Assembly: GCA_015057315.1 (NCBI GenBank) | Contig: SVER01000012.1 | Span: 23,576 to 87,575 of the forward strand | Direction: 5' to 3' | DNA: 64,000 bases | Source of the DNA: Pseudobutyrivibrio ruminis | GTDB taxonomy: Bacteria; Bacillota; Clostridia; Lachnospirales; Lachnospiraceae | Shown: positions 1-9,198 of the stretch, piece after piece | Layout of the letters: every line of letters starts with the position of its first letter | Position numbering within the stretch: the stretch's first letter is position 1 | Position numbers and translations under genes: made by a program | Notes under the pieces: model-generated | Databases searched by the model: none | What the model was told of the DNA's origin: nothing | What the model saw: only the letters and a program-made list of their open reading frames with translations

Positions 1-390
1 ATCTCTAGCCATGCAATATCCTAGAGCTGCCGAAAGAGATGTTGAGCTATGACCTGTATCAAAGCTATCACAGTCACTTTCTTCTCTCTTAGGGAAACCG
101 CTGATTCCACCATATTGACGCAAATGTTCAAACTCAGCAGCTCTTCCTGTAAGGATTTTGTGAGTGTAAGCCTGATGACCTACATCCCAAATCAGTTTAT
201 CCTTTGGAAAATCCATAAGTAGATGAAGAGCTATTGTAAGCTCTACAGTTCCAAGATTAGAAGCCAAATGGCCACCAGTCTTAGATAAATGCTCTATTAA
301 AAATTCACGTATTTCACCAGGAAGAGCCTTAATCTCCTCCTCAGATAAGTTCTTTATATCATTAGGTTGCTTTATCTTATCAAGAACCAT
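1..390 (-). CDS. dxs: 1-deoxy-D-xylulose-5-phosphate synthase, N-terminal part
   Basis: This is the first 130 codons of a thiamine-diphosphate enzyme that condenses pyruvate and glyceraldehyde 3-phosphate in the first step of the MEP isoprenoid pathway. The gene runs off the left edge. The translation starts [15 protein letters not shown] and carries the family's conserved stretches [47 protein letters not shown] and FDTGHSSTS. The ATG lies 5 bp after the ispA stop, so the two isoprenoid genes are co-transcribed. The family is normally about 620 residues, so roughly a fifth is visible. Confidence 0.95.
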   Translation of the reverse strand, partial: MVLDKIKQPNDIKNLSEEEIKALPGEIREFLIEHLSKTGGHLASNLGTVELTIALHLLMDFPKDKLIWDVGHQAYTHKILTGRAAEFEHLRQYGGISGFPKREESDCDSFDTGHSSTSLSAALGYCMARD

Positions 391-395
391 AATAC

Positions 396-1298
396 TTAAT
401 TGTCTCGGTAGACAAGGTACTGAAGTAAATCCATAAGGAAATCATTTTCGTATGGAAGCTTCTTAAGATTATCTATTGCCTCATCTGTAAGACGTTTCAC
501 CTCTTCTTTAGATTTTTCTATACCTTTGAATGTAACATAAGTTGATTTTTCATTGCGTTCATCTGAGCCAATTGGCTTTCCCAGAACCGCCTCGTCTCCC
601 TCGATATCAAGAATATCGTCCTGAATCTGAAATGCCATTCCAATCTTAGATGCAACAGATTCAATAAGCTTTATTTCATCCTCCGATGCCCCGGCAAGCA
701 CTGCGCCTATCTCCATTGATGCTTCAATGAGTGCCCCTGTCTTAAGCTCGTAGATAAAATCAATTTTTTCTTCAGTCATGGTTTCATGCTTCTTTTCAGA
801 TTCCACATCTACAACCTGACCGCCAATCATACCAAACACTCCAGCCTTTTTTGATAAAATCTGTAGCGCTTTTATATTTCTATCAATAGATGCACCTTCT
901 ACATTAAAGGATTTAAGGGCTGTCTCAAAAGCATAATTTAAAAGCGCATCTCCAGCAAGTACCCCCATTCCTTCGCCGTATACAGCATGTGTGGTAGGCT
1001 TACCTCGCCTTAGCATATCATTATCCATGGATGGTAAATCATCATGGACAAGGGAATATGTGTGAATCATTTCGATAGCAGCCATGAAACAATCAATTGC
1101 CTCACCCTTGCCACCAAACAGCTTGAAGGTTTCACTCATAAGTACAGGGCGTAGCCTTTTTCCTCCAGCTTTAATACTGTATTCCATAGCCTCAAAAATA
1201 GTACGCTGCATTCCTGATACTTCAGGAAGATACTTAACTACTATTTTTTCAGCTTCTGCTGCCCTGTCAGTTAGTCTCGTTTTAACATCAGTTGCCAT
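396..1298 (-). CDS. ispA: Polyprenyl (farnesyl/geranylgeranyl) diphosphate synthase
   Basis: This cytoplasmic all-helical prenyltransferase condenses IPP with allylic diphosphates to give C15/C20 precursors for quinones and cell-wall lipid carriers. The 300-residue length fits the short-chain IspA class. GGKRLRP is at about 45-51, the first aspartate-rich motif DDLPSMD at 86-92 followed by LRRGKPTTH, and the second motif DDILD at 227-231. The gene abuts xseB (stop and start adjacent) and dxs follows after 5 bp, the usual Firmicute order xseA-xseB-ispA-dxs. Product chain length cannot be read securely from the sequence. Confidence 0.95.
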   Translation of the reverse strand: MATDVKTRLTDRAAEAEKIVVKYLPEVSGMQRTIFEAMEYSIKAGGKRLRPVLMSETFKLFGGKGEAIDCFMAAIEMIHTYSLVHDDLPSMDNDMLRRGKPTTHAVYGEGMGVLAGDALLNYAFETALKSFNVEGASIDRNIKALQILSKKAGVFGMIGGQVVDVESEKKHETMTEEKIDFIYELKTGALIEASMEIGAVLAGASEDEIKLIESVASKIGMAFQIQDDILDIEGDEAVLGKPIGSDERNEKSTYVTFKGIEKSKEEVKRLTDEAIDNLKKLPYENDFLMDLLQYLVYRDN

Positions 1299-1523
1299 TT
1301 ATTCTTCCTCTTCAAAAACTTCAAGACCGCCATCCTTGCTTATAGCCATGACAGCTTTCTTGGTTTGTTCTATTTTATCATTTGCCTGCTTTAGCTCTTC
1401 CATACCATTTTTGTATAAAGCAAAGGATTCATCCAATGAAATATCTGAAGATTCAAGTTTAGTAATTATTTCTTCAAGTGCCTCAAAGCTTTCTTCGATA
1501 GTCTTTGTGTTGTTCTCTTCCAT
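1299..1523 (-). CDS. xseB: Exodeoxyribonuclease VII small subunit
   Basis: This 74-residue helical protein is the small subunit of the single-strand-specific exonuclease VII. The family signature is clear: SFEALEEIITKLESSDISLDESFALYKNGMEELKQ at residues 12-46, followed by an acidic tail (GGLEVFEEEE). It lies 8 bp after xseA and directly abuts ispA, so stoichiometric co-expression with XseA is expected from the operon arrangement. Length and position are typical of Clostridia. Confidence 0.95.
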   Translation of the reverse strand: MEENNTKTIEESFEALEEIITKLESSDISLDESFALYKNGMEELKQANDKIEQTKKAVMAISKDGGLEVFEEEE

Positions 1524-1531
1524 TTGTTCTC

Positions 1532-2740
1532 CTACTTGGTAAACTCTATTTCAGTAACCTGACTCTTTATTGTGCCGTCTTTAATTCTAACAATCATGCT
1601 ATCTCCAACAGACAAATCAGCTGCACTATCCACTCTTTTGCCTGCTTCGTTTGTAACATAGCCAAAGCCTGTAGCAAGCTTTTTAGCAGGTGATAATCCA
1701 TCCAATCTGCAAGAAACTGAGATTAACCTGTTCTCATATCTGGATAGCTTGTTCTCCATAAGGGATTGTAGCTGTTTAAAGTAAAGTTTAAGTTGAGTTT
1801 CATTTGCTTTAAGCTTGTTCTCAGGCCTAAGGGCATTAAGACGAAGCTTATAATTTTCAACTAACTGAGCTGCATTTAAAAGCTTATAATCCAAAGCACG
1901 ATTAAGCTTATCTGAATATCTATCTAATCGACCTGCGAAATCATCATAAACAAAGTTAGCAAGCTCCGCTGCCTGTGATGGTGTGGCCGCCCTTTTATCT
2001 GCCACGAAATCTGCAATGGTAAAATCTGTCTCATGACCAACGGCAGATATGATAGGCGTATTAGCGTGAAATATTGCTTTTGCAACTATCTCTTCATTAA
2101 AAGCCCAAAGATCTTCAATTGAGCCGCCACCTCGGCCAACAATAATTACATCTAATCCCATGGAATCAAGGCAATTGATACCTGCCACGATAGTGGCTGC
2201 TGCCCCCTCGCCCTGCACCTGTGCAGGGTAAAGAATAAGCTGTACATAAGGATTCCTGGTCTTGGATACACGTATGATATCGTGAACCGCAGCACCTGTA
2301 GATGCTGTAACTATGCCGATTTTCATAGCATGGGTAGGAATCGGCTTTTTGTACATAGCATCAAACATTCCGCTTTCTTCAAGCTCCTGCTTCAACGCCT
2401 CAAACCTTTGGTACAAATCACCAACACCAGCAAGCTCAATAGTGCTTGCATAAACCTGATATCTACCAGTAGCAGCATATATGCCTACATAGCCCGTGAC
2501 AACTACCTGGTCACCATCTTTCATAGGAAACTTAAGGCCCTTAGCCCGCTTTCCAGCAAACATAACACAGCTAATGGCACTCTTTTCATCCTTAAGGGTA
2601 AAATAAATGTGACCTGTATGATTGTATTTGCAATTAGAAACCTCTCCGCTAAGTGAAAGGTTTCCAAGCATAAAATCATCGGCAAACATACGCTCAATAT
2701 ATGTATTTACCTGTGATACACTATATATATTTTTATTCAT
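1532..2740 (-). CDS. xseA: Exodeoxyribonuclease VII large subunit
   Basis: This is the catalytic subunit of exonuclease VII, which degrades single-stranded DNA in both directions to short acid-soluble fragments in mismatch repair and DNA turnover. An N-terminal OB-fold (about 1-100, with SGEVSNCKYNHTGHIYFTLKD) binds DNA. The catalytic domain contains GRGGGSIEDLWAFN at 202-215, GHETDFTI at 235-242 and DKRAATPSQAAE at 248-259. A long helical C-terminal region follows. The 402-residue length is normal. The start overlaps the nusB stop by one base, which implies translational coupling. Confidence 0.95.
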   Translation of the reverse strand: MNKNIYSVSQVNTYIERMFADDFMLGNLSLSGEVSNCKYNHTGHIYFTLKDEKSAISCVMFAGKRAKGLKFPMKDGDQVVVTGYVGIYAATGRYQVYASTIELAGVGDLYQRFEALKQELEESGMFDAMYKKPIPTHAMKIGIVTASTGAAVHDIIRVSKTRNPYVQLILYPAQVQGEGAAATIVAGINCLDSMGLDVIIVGRGGGSIEDLWAFNEEIVAKAIFHANTPIISAVGHETDFTIADFVADKRAATPSQAAELANFVYDDFAGRLDRYSDKLNRALDYKLLNAAQLVENYKLRLNALRPENKLKANETQLKLYFKQLQSLMENKLSRYENRLISVSCRLDGLSPAKKLATGFGYVTNEAGKRVDSAADLSVGDSMIVRIKDGTIKSQVTEIEFTK

Positions 2741-3162
2741 TATACTAATTTAGCTAAAGCTCCATTTACAAAGCCTGCTGAAGAATCTGTTCCAAATTCG
2801 TCAGCAAGTGAAACTGCCTCATTAATAGCAACACCTACAGGAAGATTCTCAAACTTAATCTCGTACAAAGCAAGTCTGATAAGTGTTAAATCTACCTTAG
2901 CCATACGTGTAGTCTTCCAGCCATCAACAGACTTATTAATCATCTCGTCGATTTCTGTAAGCTTAGAAATAATATCCTCCGCCTTGGTCTTGATGTAAGC
3001 CTCGTCCTCTTCTGTTTTGTTGTTCTTAAGAAGATCTTCCTCCTCGGCGTTATCTCTTCCATCAAGGAATGTGTTTATAACCTGATTCATCTCTTCTGAA
3101 TCATAAAACTCATTCATAAATACTGCCTTGAATACTTCTTTTCTGATTTCGTGTCTATTCAT
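2740..3162 (-). CDS. nusB: Transcription antitermination factor NusB
   Basis: NusB forms a complex with NusE (S10) on boxA RNA and promotes antitermination of rRNA operons. The 140-residue all-helical protein begins MNRHEIRKEVFKAVFMNEF and has the conserved C-terminal half RMAKVDLTLIRLALYEIKF-(ENLPVGVAINEAVSLADEFG)-SAGFVNGALAKLV. It carries a longer acidic insert (about 38-60) than short NusB proteins, which is common in Clostridia. It overlaps xseA by one base and follows the asp23-type gene, from which it is separated by a hairpin. Confidence 0.93.
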   Translation of the reverse strand: MNRHEIRKEVFKAVFMNEFYDSEEMNQVINTFLDGRDNAEEEDLLKNNKTEEDEAYIKTKAEDIISKLTEIDEMINKSVDGWKTTRMAKVDLTLIRLALYEIKFENLPVGVAINEAVSLADEFGTDSSAGFVNGALAKLV

Positions 3163-3202
3163 AAATAATACTCCTGAACTTCTATAACTTTAGACTAATA
3201 TA

Positions 3203-3225
3203 GGGTGCTATCTAAAATAGCACCC
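3203..3225 (-). terminator. Hairpin between the Asp23 gene and nusB
   Basis: GGGTGCTAT and ATAGCACCC form a perfect 9-bp stem around a 5-nt loop, 44 bp after the Asp23 stop. On the minus strand the following sequence is TATATTAG, a poor U-tract, so it may be a weak terminator or an RNA processing/stability hairpin that sets the level of nusB relative to the Asp23 gene. Confidence 0.55.
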
Positions 3226-3268
3226 CATAATTATACATTAATATGCATAAAAAATAAATAACTGTATA

Positions 3269-3646
3269 CTAGTTTGTACCAGCAACACTAACTGTTGCGA
3301 TGCGGATATCAACAGCTGTAACCTCAAGACCTGTCATAGTCTCAACAGCAGACTTAACCTTTTCCTGTACCATACCAGATACCTTTGGAATCTCGTAGCC
3401 GTATTTCATGTTGATAGCCATGTGTACTGAAATCTTACCTGGCTCATTATCAACTACCTTAATAGCCTTAGCAAGCTTGCCTGCACCAGCCTTAGAAATG
3501 CTGTCAGATGTAAGATTACCGGCAAGTGATTCAACACCCTCAACCTCTACAGCGCCAAGGCCTGCAATAATACCAACAACTTCCTCAGAGATGTTAACAC
3601 CACCATCTCCATTTACATTTATTACAAAATTCTTATTCTCTGCCAT
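3269..3646 (-). CDS. Asp23/Gls24 family envelope stress protein
   Basis: Small (125 aa) acidic protein of the Asp23/Gls24 family, whose founding members associate with the cell envelope and respond to alkaline or cell-wall stress. The recognisable core is VNISEEVVGIIAGLGAVEVEGVESLAGN near the N-terminus, followed by KISVHMAINMKYGYEIP and the C-terminal VQEKVKSAVETMTGLEVTAVDIRI. No signal peptide or membrane segment is visible, so an adaptor is needed for membrane attachment. In Clostridia this gene characteristically sits just upstream of nusB, as here. Confidence 0.92.
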   Translation of the reverse strand: MAENKNFVINVNGDGGVNISEEVVGIIAGLGAVEVEGVESLAGNLTSDSISKAGAGKLAKAIKVVDNEPGKISVHMAINMKYGYEIPKVSGMVQEKVKSAVETMTGLEVTAVDIRIATVSVAGTN

Positions 3647-3754
3647 AATTGCCTCCTAAAATCCTAGAAAAACTAATATGATTATAGCAAAGTATCACAT
3701 TTTGGTAAACCTGTTTTTACTCCTAATTATTGTTTAATGAATATTTCATATACT

Positions 3755-5803
3755 TCAAACAATCATATTTGAGTTTTTGTTTTTTATATTATTGTCAATA
3801 AAATTCTCAGGTTTATCCATATTTACTTCAATACCCATCTTTTTTAATTCTGCGTCAATATCTTTTTCATATTTTTTACTAAGTTCAGCCCTAGCATTTC
3901 CTTGATTGGCAATCTGCTTTGTACTATTATTTAGCTCCGTCTTGTGGTTTTTGATATCTTTTGATATTTGGCTGATTCTGGATTCGCATTCAGCTGCATG
4001 GCCTCCAAAATTATATATCTCATTGCACAGCAAATAGGCAAGCTCATATCTCTTTTCACCATGGCTAAAGCTTTTGGCCCCAGGTCCCTTTGCCTTCATA
4101 TAGTCACAGGCTGCTTCATAAACATCATGCAAAGCCCTATACATATCTCTTCTGCCTATTATCTCCTCATGTGTCAGCTTACTGATATCCTGTTTATCAG
4201 GATCTAATAATTTATCCCAGCCGTTATCTTTACATTTTTTTTCGAAATCAGTAAGTGTATCTAATAATCTTGTATATTCAGTGGAGTTTGATGTAAAACC
4301 AAACTTTTTGTTGCCCGCTAAAATATTGTGAATTGCTTTAAGCCTTGCAAAGTGATTATCCTGAGCGATTCTAAAGTCTTTTTTATCTTGATAAAATGTG
4401 CTTACACATGCAGCTAATTCCCTTCCATAGATTCTCGCGTAAGCAGCTAAATTAGTTTTTATAAATTTGCTTTCATTTAAATCAATTACGTAACTTGTTC
4501 CTTTATCTCCAACAAATCCACCCTTTGCCATATTGGTAGTAAGCCTTGCTCCAACTCTTGCTTTTTGTTTCTTACTATATTTAGTATTTAGTTCATCTTG
4601 ATTCATTTTTTCAATTTTTTTGAGGAGTTCTTTTTCATTTTTAATTCTCTCATCTAGTAAAGATACTATTTTTTCTTTTTCCTTAGGCTTTACAGCCTCA
4701 GCTTGTTTTTCAGGCTTTATGTCGTTGCCTTCAACTTTAACCTCTACCTTAGGCTCTATATCATTGATTACTACTTTTGCATCAGTCTTAGGCTTCCGTC
4801 TAGAACGGGATGAAAGAGCTGATTTTACTTTTGGTTTTGCTTGAAAATAATTTTTTTCAGCATGTTCTTTTAATCTTTCTTTCCTCTTTTCTATAGTTTG
4901 TTCCACTGTTTTTGTAAATACTGTCATAGCTTTTATTTCTGCCTGTATCACTAATATATTTACTTTATTTGCCCATTCATTTTCTAATTTTAACTTAGCC
5001 GCTTTCAATTCTTTGTCGGCATTCATTTCAGCATAAATCTCCTCTTTTCTTCTAGCCATTATCAAAGGTTTTTCATCCTTTGAAGCCTTCTTATATTCAT
5101 CCTCTAATATAATACTATCAATCTTTTTGGTATACTTTCGCTCTTTCCCTTTAATCAATGCTTCTTTTTTATCAGATTCCTTTAATATAGCCATATTAAG
5201 TTCTTTTTCCACATCACTTGTGATCATATCTACAATGGATGAAAAATCAGCTTCTAATATGTATAATTTTTCTTCCTTATTTAATTCATCATATTTCGTA
5301 TTCGAAAATTCAAGTTGAACATAGGAATCACTATCCACAATACGCTTTAGATTTTCTATGTATTTCTTTCGATTCTTTGCATCGAAATAACTTATTTTTG
5401 TTATATCATTATGTGGGATTGCGTCGGGAACTTCACGATTTTCGTAACGCAGTATTTCATCATCTATAGCCTTTAATTCCAATGCTATTTCCATAGGGTC
5501 ATTAACTTTTTTCCTTATTTGCTGGTATTGTTTCTGACTTGCATCACTTTTCTTTTTAAGTGTGTTCTCTAAGATGCTCTGGAATTTTACAATATTATTA
5601 AAGGCATTTTTCTCTTCTTCGGTAGATAAGCTTTGCACAGTCTCATCCCAATCTTTATCATCTGTATATGAGTAGATTTGAATAAGACTAACCTGCAAAT
5701 CCGCAGTTTCTATTGGCTTATCACCTCTTGCCCCAATATTTTCAGTAAGTAACTTTTCCAAAGAAATTATCTTTTTTATTTTTTCATTATCAAAGACAGG
5801 CAT
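3755..5803 (-). CDS. Large charged coiled-coil protein of unknown function
   Basis: I do not recognise this 682-residue protein. It has no signal peptide or membrane segment. It is very rich in Lys, Glu, Asp and Asn. Residues about 150-420 look like long helices with a K/E-rich low-complexity linker (KVEVKVEGNDIKPEKQAEAV). A more globular C-terminal half follows, with IYGRELAACVSTFYQDKKDFRIAQDNHF and a segment around GPGAKSFSHGEKRYELAYLL, then a final coiled coil. The start is preceded by a run of about seven Gs, an unusual but strong ribosome binding site. It is monocistronic. A scaffold or effector-like role is possible but unproven. Confidence 0.8.
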   Translation of the reverse strand: MPVFDNEKIKKIISLEKLLTENIGARGDKPIETADLQVSLIQIYSYTDDKDWDETVQSLSTEEEKNAFNNIVKFQSILENTLKKKSDASQKQYQQIRKKVNDPMEIALELKAIDDEILRYENREVPDAIPHNDITKISYFDAKNRKKYIENLKRIVDSDSYVQLEFSNTKYDELNKEEKLYILEADFSSIVDMITSDVEKELNMAILKESDKKEALIKGKERKYTKKIDSIILEDEYKKASKDEKPLIMARRKEEIYAEMNADKELKAAKLKLENEWANKVNILVIQAEIKAMTVFTKTVEQTIEKRKERLKEHAEKNYFQAKPKVKSALSSRSRRKPKTDAKVVINDIEPKVEVKVEGNDIKPEKQAEAVKPKEKEKIVSLLDERIKNEKELLKKIEKMNQDELNTKYSKKQKARVGARLTTNMAKGGFVGDKGTSYVIDLNESKFIKTNLAAYARIYGRELAACVSTFYQDKKDFRIAQDNHFARLKAIHNILAGNKKFGFTSNSTEYTRLLDTLTDFEKKCKDNGWDKLLDPDKQDISKLTHEEIIGRRDMYRALHDVYEAACDYMKAKGPGAKSFSHGEKRYELAYLLCNEIYNFGGHAAECESRISQISKDIKNHKTELNNSTKQIANQGNARAELSKKYEKDIDAELKKMGIEVNMDKPENFIDNNIKNKNSNMIV

Positions 5804-5981
5804 ATAAAATCCCCCCCTGACTATCTTTTGTTTACATAATCAGCTTATCATTTTCCTATGAAAGAATTGTTATAAATTTAAGGTTTATATTTTATATACC
5901 TGTTTAGCTTTAAATTAGTTGCATATTATTTTTGGAAAGCTATGCCACTTTAACACTAAAAATAATAGTTTTTACACTAAA

Positions 5982-6010
5982 AAGACTCATCCTATGATAA
6001 GATGAGTCTT
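5982..6010 (-). terminator. Rho-independent terminator of the DUF4160 gene
   Basis: AAGACTCATC and GATGAGTCTT form a 10-bp stem with a 9-nt loop directly after the DUF4160 stop. On the minus strand it is followed by TTTT, so it ends the two-gene unit at 6015-6546. Confidence 0.85.
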
Positions 6011-6014
6011 GAAA

Positions 6015-6299
6015 TTAACAATAGTATGAAATTTCATCAAAATAATCTATCCATTTACTAATTATGGTATCTGAGTTTGCCTCAATCATTTTTATTAATC
6101 TTCTAAGCATAAAATCTGGAATTTTAGAATTATTATTTGCAAGCAAAGCTTTTCCACTTTTTGTAATCCATACCTTAGTAGAATTTTCTCTCGGTTTACC
6201 TTCAGCAATATGGACATGTATAGGTTCAAGAGGTTCTCCTTCTCCAATCCAAAAGAACACAATATATGAACCGATTTTAAAAACCTGAGGCATTATCAA
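6015..6299 (-). CDS. DUF4160 domain protein
   Basis: This 94-residue protein matches the DUF4160 pattern: MPQVFKIGSYIVFFWIGEGEPLEPIHVHIAEG, with the conserved PIHVHI, then a basic middle and a helical C-terminus. DUF4160 proteins are usually encoded beside a small partner in arrangements resembling toxin-antitoxin modules, but the family's activity is not established. Here the reading frame overlaps the upstream small gene by 23 bp, so the two are translationally coupled. If translation instead begins at the second Met (MPQVF), the overlap is slightly smaller. Confidence 0.8.
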   Translation of the reverse strand: MIMPQVFKIGSYIVFFWIGEGEPLEPIHVHIAEGKPRENSTKVWITKSGKALLANNNSKIPDFMLRRLIKMIEANSDTIISKWIDYFDEISYYC

Positions 6300-6546
6300 A
6301 ACCTCCCTCTTGTGAAAGTTCTATAATAATATGGGCGTTGTTTTCAACAAACTTTTTAAGCCTTTCCATATCCTCATCAGAAAATCCAACACAATCAGAC
6401 CAATGATAATCTGGGAGCCAGCAGGTTGCATGATAAAATCCCTCTTCTACTGGTTTTTCAATATATACTTTAACTTTTCCATCTGATTTCATTTCTGAGT
6501 GAGCGATGGCAGTTTCATCATCTAAAACCATATATTGATACATCAT
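6277..6546 (-). CDS. Small acidic partner of the DUF4160 protein
   Basis: This 89-residue acidic protein starts MMYQYMVLDDETAIAHSEM and contains KVKVYIEKPVEEGFYHATCWLPDYHWSDCVGFSDEDMERLKKFV. I do not recognise the family with certainty; it does not look like the common DUF2442 partner of DUF4160. Its 3' end overlaps the DUF4160 gene by 23 bp, so the two are probably made together. It has no membrane segment or signal peptide. By position it could be the antitoxin-like or substrate-recognition partner, which is inference from the arrangement only. Confidence 0.7.
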   Translation of the reverse strand: MMYQYMVLDDETAIAHSEMKSDGKVKVYIEKPVEEGFYHATCWLPDYHWSDCVGFSDEDMERLKKFVENNAHIIIELSQEGGFDNASGF

Positions 6547-6729
6547 GATTCATCACATCCTTCCGCTTCGTATATTGTTATTATAATTTATTTGTGATTA
6601 ATTATAAAGCCTCCCTTCAACAAATAAATACCTAAAATACAATTGTAAATAACAATAGAAAATGTACTAAATTTTTCAAACAAACCAAAAAGTGAATGAC
6701 ACGGATTTAGATATTATTTGCACTATTTT

Positions 6730-7221
6730 TTATCTATTATCCACCTTTTCCGGATACATATCGTGATTGATAAGCCTGTGAGTTGCTACCTCCTCCCATT
6801 TTGTGCCTGGCTTGCCATAGTTGCAGTATGGGTCGATGGAGATTCCTCCTCTTGGAGTGAACTTGCCCCAAACCTCAATATATTTAGGGTCCATAAGCTT
6901 AATTAAATCCTTCATAATTATATTTACACAGTCCTCATGAAAATCCCCGTGGTTTCTAAAGCTGAATAAATACAGCTTTAATGATTTGCTTTCAACCATC
7001 TTTTCCCCTGGCACATAAGATATGATTATGTTTGCAAAATCTGGCTGACCTGTAATTGGGCAAAGTGATGTAAATTCAGGGCAGTTAAATTTTACAAAAT
7101 AATCATTTTCAGGATGTTTATTCAAAAATGTCTGGAGCATTTCTGGTGCGTAGTTATCTGGGTATTTATTATTCTTGTTCCCAAGTAATGTAAGAGTTCC
7201 TTCGTCTTTTCTGTTGCTCAT
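6730..7221 (-). CDS. queF: NADPH-dependent preQ0 reductase (7-cyano-7-deazaguanine reductase)
   Basis: QueF reduces the nitrile of preQ0 to the primary amine of preQ1, the last free-base step of queuosine synthesis. The 163-residue length is the unimodular, Bacillus-type enzyme. The catalytic Cys54 lies in [13 protein letters not shown] with Asp61 seven residues later. The QueF motif ESKSLKLY (77-84) and HGDFHE (91-96) are intact. It is the last gene of the preQ1 operon, 15 bp after queC, and its product is the expected ligand of the riboswitch in front of queD. Confidence 0.96.
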   Translation of the reverse strand: MSNRKDEGTLTLLGNKNNKYPDNYAPEMLQTFLNKHPENDYFVKFNCPEFTSLCPITGQPDFANIIISYVPGEKMVESKSLKLYLFSFRNHGDFHEDCVNIIMKDLIKLMDPKYIEVWGKFTPRGGISIDPYCNYGKPGTKWEEVATHRLINHDMYPEKVDNR

Positions 7222-7236
7222 TTCATATCCTCCAAA

Positions 7237-7923
7237 TTAATCTTCGTATTTTATAGGGTCAACTGTTCCATTTAATTCAAAAGCCTTTTTTCTATCGATG
7301 CAGGTACCGCATCTGCCACAAGCCTTATCATGGCCTTCGTAGCAGCTCCAGGTAAGCTCGTAAGGTACATTTAGCTCAAGTCCCATCTTCACTACACCTG
7401 CTTTATTAAGCCCAATGAATGGTGCCTCTATTTGTAGCTGTTTGCCACTGCCCTCATAAATTGCAGTGTTCATGGCGTTGTTAAAATCACTGGAGCAATC
7501 CGGGTATGCATTTCCTGCCGCATCATCTGCATGAGCGCCATAATATATCTTAGAGCAGCCCTTTGAAAGAGCTATGGCAGCTGCGCTTGAAAGAAACAAA
7601 CCATTTCTAAATGGTACATAAGTACTGACAGGCTTGCCTTCTGTCTCCTTTAACTGTTCATCATAAGCCCCCTCTGGAATCTCTCCATCTGAATGCTTAA
7701 GAAGTGTGCAATCACTAAACTGAAACATTGTAGATAAATCAAGGGTAATATGCTCTACCTTGTAATAATCGCAAACTGCATCTGCAGCCTTTATTTCTTT
7801 ATCATGTCTTTGTCCATAAAAAATAGAAAGACCTACCACATTTTCATTTCCATATTTTTTTACTGCAAGAGCCAGACATGTGGTGCTGTCCAATCCTCCG
7901 CTAATAAGTACTAATGCTTTCAT
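7237..7923 (-). CDS. queC: 7-cyano-7-deazaguanine (preQ0) synthase
   Basis: QueC converts 7-carboxy-7-deazaguanine to preQ0 using ATP and ammonia. The PP-loop ATP site SGGLDSTT is at 8-15. The C-terminal zinc ligands are Cys194, Cys202, Cys205 and Cys208 in WSCYEGHDKACGRCGTC. The 228-residue length is usual. It sits between folE (9 bp upstream) and queF (15 bp downstream) in the same operon, completing the conversion chain GTP to preQ1. Confidence 0.97.
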   Translation of the reverse strand: MKALVLISGGLDSTTCLALAVKKYGNENVVGLSIFYGQRHDKEIKAADAVCDYYKVEHITLDLSTMFQFSDCTLLKHSDGEIPEGAYDEQLKETEGKPVSTYVPFRNGLFLSSAAAIALSKGCSKIYYGAHADDAAGNAYPDCSSDFNNAMNTAIYEGSGKQLQIEAPFIGLNKAGVVKMGLELNVPYELTWSCYEGHDKACGRCGTCIDRKKAFELNGTVDPIKYED

Positions 7924-7932
7924 TTCTTCTCC

Positions 7933-8505
7933 TTATAATAATCTTTGTAGTAAGTATGAATCTGTTTTAAATCTGCCTCTTAAGGTTTGAGTCTGTGTCT
8001 TGGCACCTGCATTTTTTATGCCTCTTGCTGTCATGCAGGAATGACTTGCTTCAATAAATACAGCCACATCCTCCGAACCTGTAACAAGTGTAATTACTTC
8101 TGCTATATCATTTCCTATTCTTTCCTGAAGCTGCAGTCTTTTGGCTGCCATATCTGCAATTCTTGCAATCTTTGAAAGACCAATTACCTTTCCATTTGGA
8201 ATATAGGCAACGCTTACCTTCATATCATACATAAGTGCAAGATGATGCTCGCAATAGGAAAAGACCTCTATATCCTTTACGAAAACCAAATCCTGATTGT
8301 TTTCATCATAGTAATCCTCATCAAAGGTCTTATTGAACATATCTGCAATCTGCTGATTGCTGTAGTTCATTCCCTCAAAAACCTCTTCATACATTCTTGC
8401 AACTCTGTCCGGCGTCTCCTTGAGTCCTGGTCTGTCTGGATTGTCCCCAAGTGCAATCAATATATTTCTGACACTTTCTTTTATAAGCTCTTTATCTATC
8501 GCCAT
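7933..8505 (-). CDS. folE: GTP cyclohydrolase I
   Basis: FolE opens and rearranges GTP to 7,8-dihydroneopterin triphosphate, the first step of both folate and queuosine pathways. The zinc ligands Cys85, His88 (YCEHHLALM) and Cys157 ([10 protein letters not shown]) are present, together with the C-terminal TQTLRGRF. At 190 residues it is a type IA enzyme of ordinary length. Its location between queE and queC shows that this copy mainly feeds preQ0 synthesis, although the product can also enter folate synthesis if no other cyclohydrolase exists. Confidence 0.96.
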   Translation of the reverse strand: MAIDKELIKESVRNILIALGDNPDRPGLKETPDRVARMYEEVFEGMNYSNQQIADMFNKTFDEDYYDENNQDLVFVKDIEVFSYCEHHLALMYDMKVSVAYIPNGKVIGLSKIARIADMAAKRLQLQERIGNDIAEVITLVTGSEDVAVFIEASHSCMTARGIKNAGAKTQTQTLRGRFKTDSYLLQRLL

Positions 8506-8520
8506 TATTTTTCCTTTCTA

Positions 8521-9189
8521 CTACACACCTCTTTTATTTGGATCCCAAATAAATTTGTGAAGCTGAAGCTGTAATCTTATGTCATTTCTTTTGTGCGTAA
8601 TCAGATAATCTACCATATCAGCCGGTTCAATCCTGCCGAATACCGGGCTAATTAGTGCTGTGCATTTATCGGATATACGATACTTATCAACTATTTCACA
8701 TACCCTATCAAGCTCACTAACATCAGAGCACACAAACTTGACTGTATCCTTGGATTTAAGATATTTAAAGTTGTCTGTAAGCATCCTATCTTCCATGCCA
8801 GAGCCTTTAAGCTTGTAATCAAGTGTAAAAGCTGGTGGATTATCAATCTCTGCAAATGGATGAATATCTACACTTCCATTAGTCTCTATCTCAATAATAA
8901 TATCCTTATGTGCTGCGAATGCCTCTAACAAATCAATCGCATTATCTGCTAGAAGAGGTTCGCCACCAGTAAGTGTTACTCGTTTCACACCTGTAGAAAT
9001 TACATAAGATACAATCTCAGCCTCTGTCATCTCCTCTGCCTTTGCATCTTCGGTACAGGCCCACCTGGTATCACAATAGCTACATTTAAGATTGCAGCCC
9101 CTAAGCCTTACAAAAACCGCCAGCTCTCCTGCATGTTGCCCTTCGCCATTTATGCTTACAAATTTTTCCACTACATGAAATACTGACAT
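8521..9189 (-). CDS. queE: 7-carboxy-7-deazaguanine synthase (radical SAM)
   Basis: QueE is a radical SAM enzyme that contracts 6-carboxytetrahydropterin to 7-carboxy-7-deazaguanine. The iron-sulfur cluster ligands are Cys32, Cys36 and Cys39 in GCNLKCSYCD, a CX3CX2C spacing typical for QueE. The SAM-binding glycines TLTGGEPLL follow. The 222-residue length fits the family. It lies 9 bp after queD and 15 bp before folE, in pathway order. Confidence 0.96.
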   Translation of the reverse strand: MSVFHVVEKFVSINGEGQHAGELAVFVRLRGCNLKCSYCDTRWACTEDAKAEEMTEAEIVSYVISTGVKRVTLTGGEPLLADNAIDLLEAFAAHKDIIIEIETNGSVDIHPFAEIDNPPAFTLDYKLKGSGMEDRMLTDNFKYLKSKDTVKFVCSDVSELDRVCEIVDKYRISDKCTALISPVFGRIEPADMVDYLITHKRNDIRLQLQLHKFIWDPNKRGV

Positions 9190-9198
9190 TACATCCTC

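Noticed and set aside
1084..1542. 152-codon plus-strand frame opposite ispA and xseB
   Set aside because: It is the antisense shadow of two well-recognised genes, with Ser/Leu-rich composition typical of such shadows.
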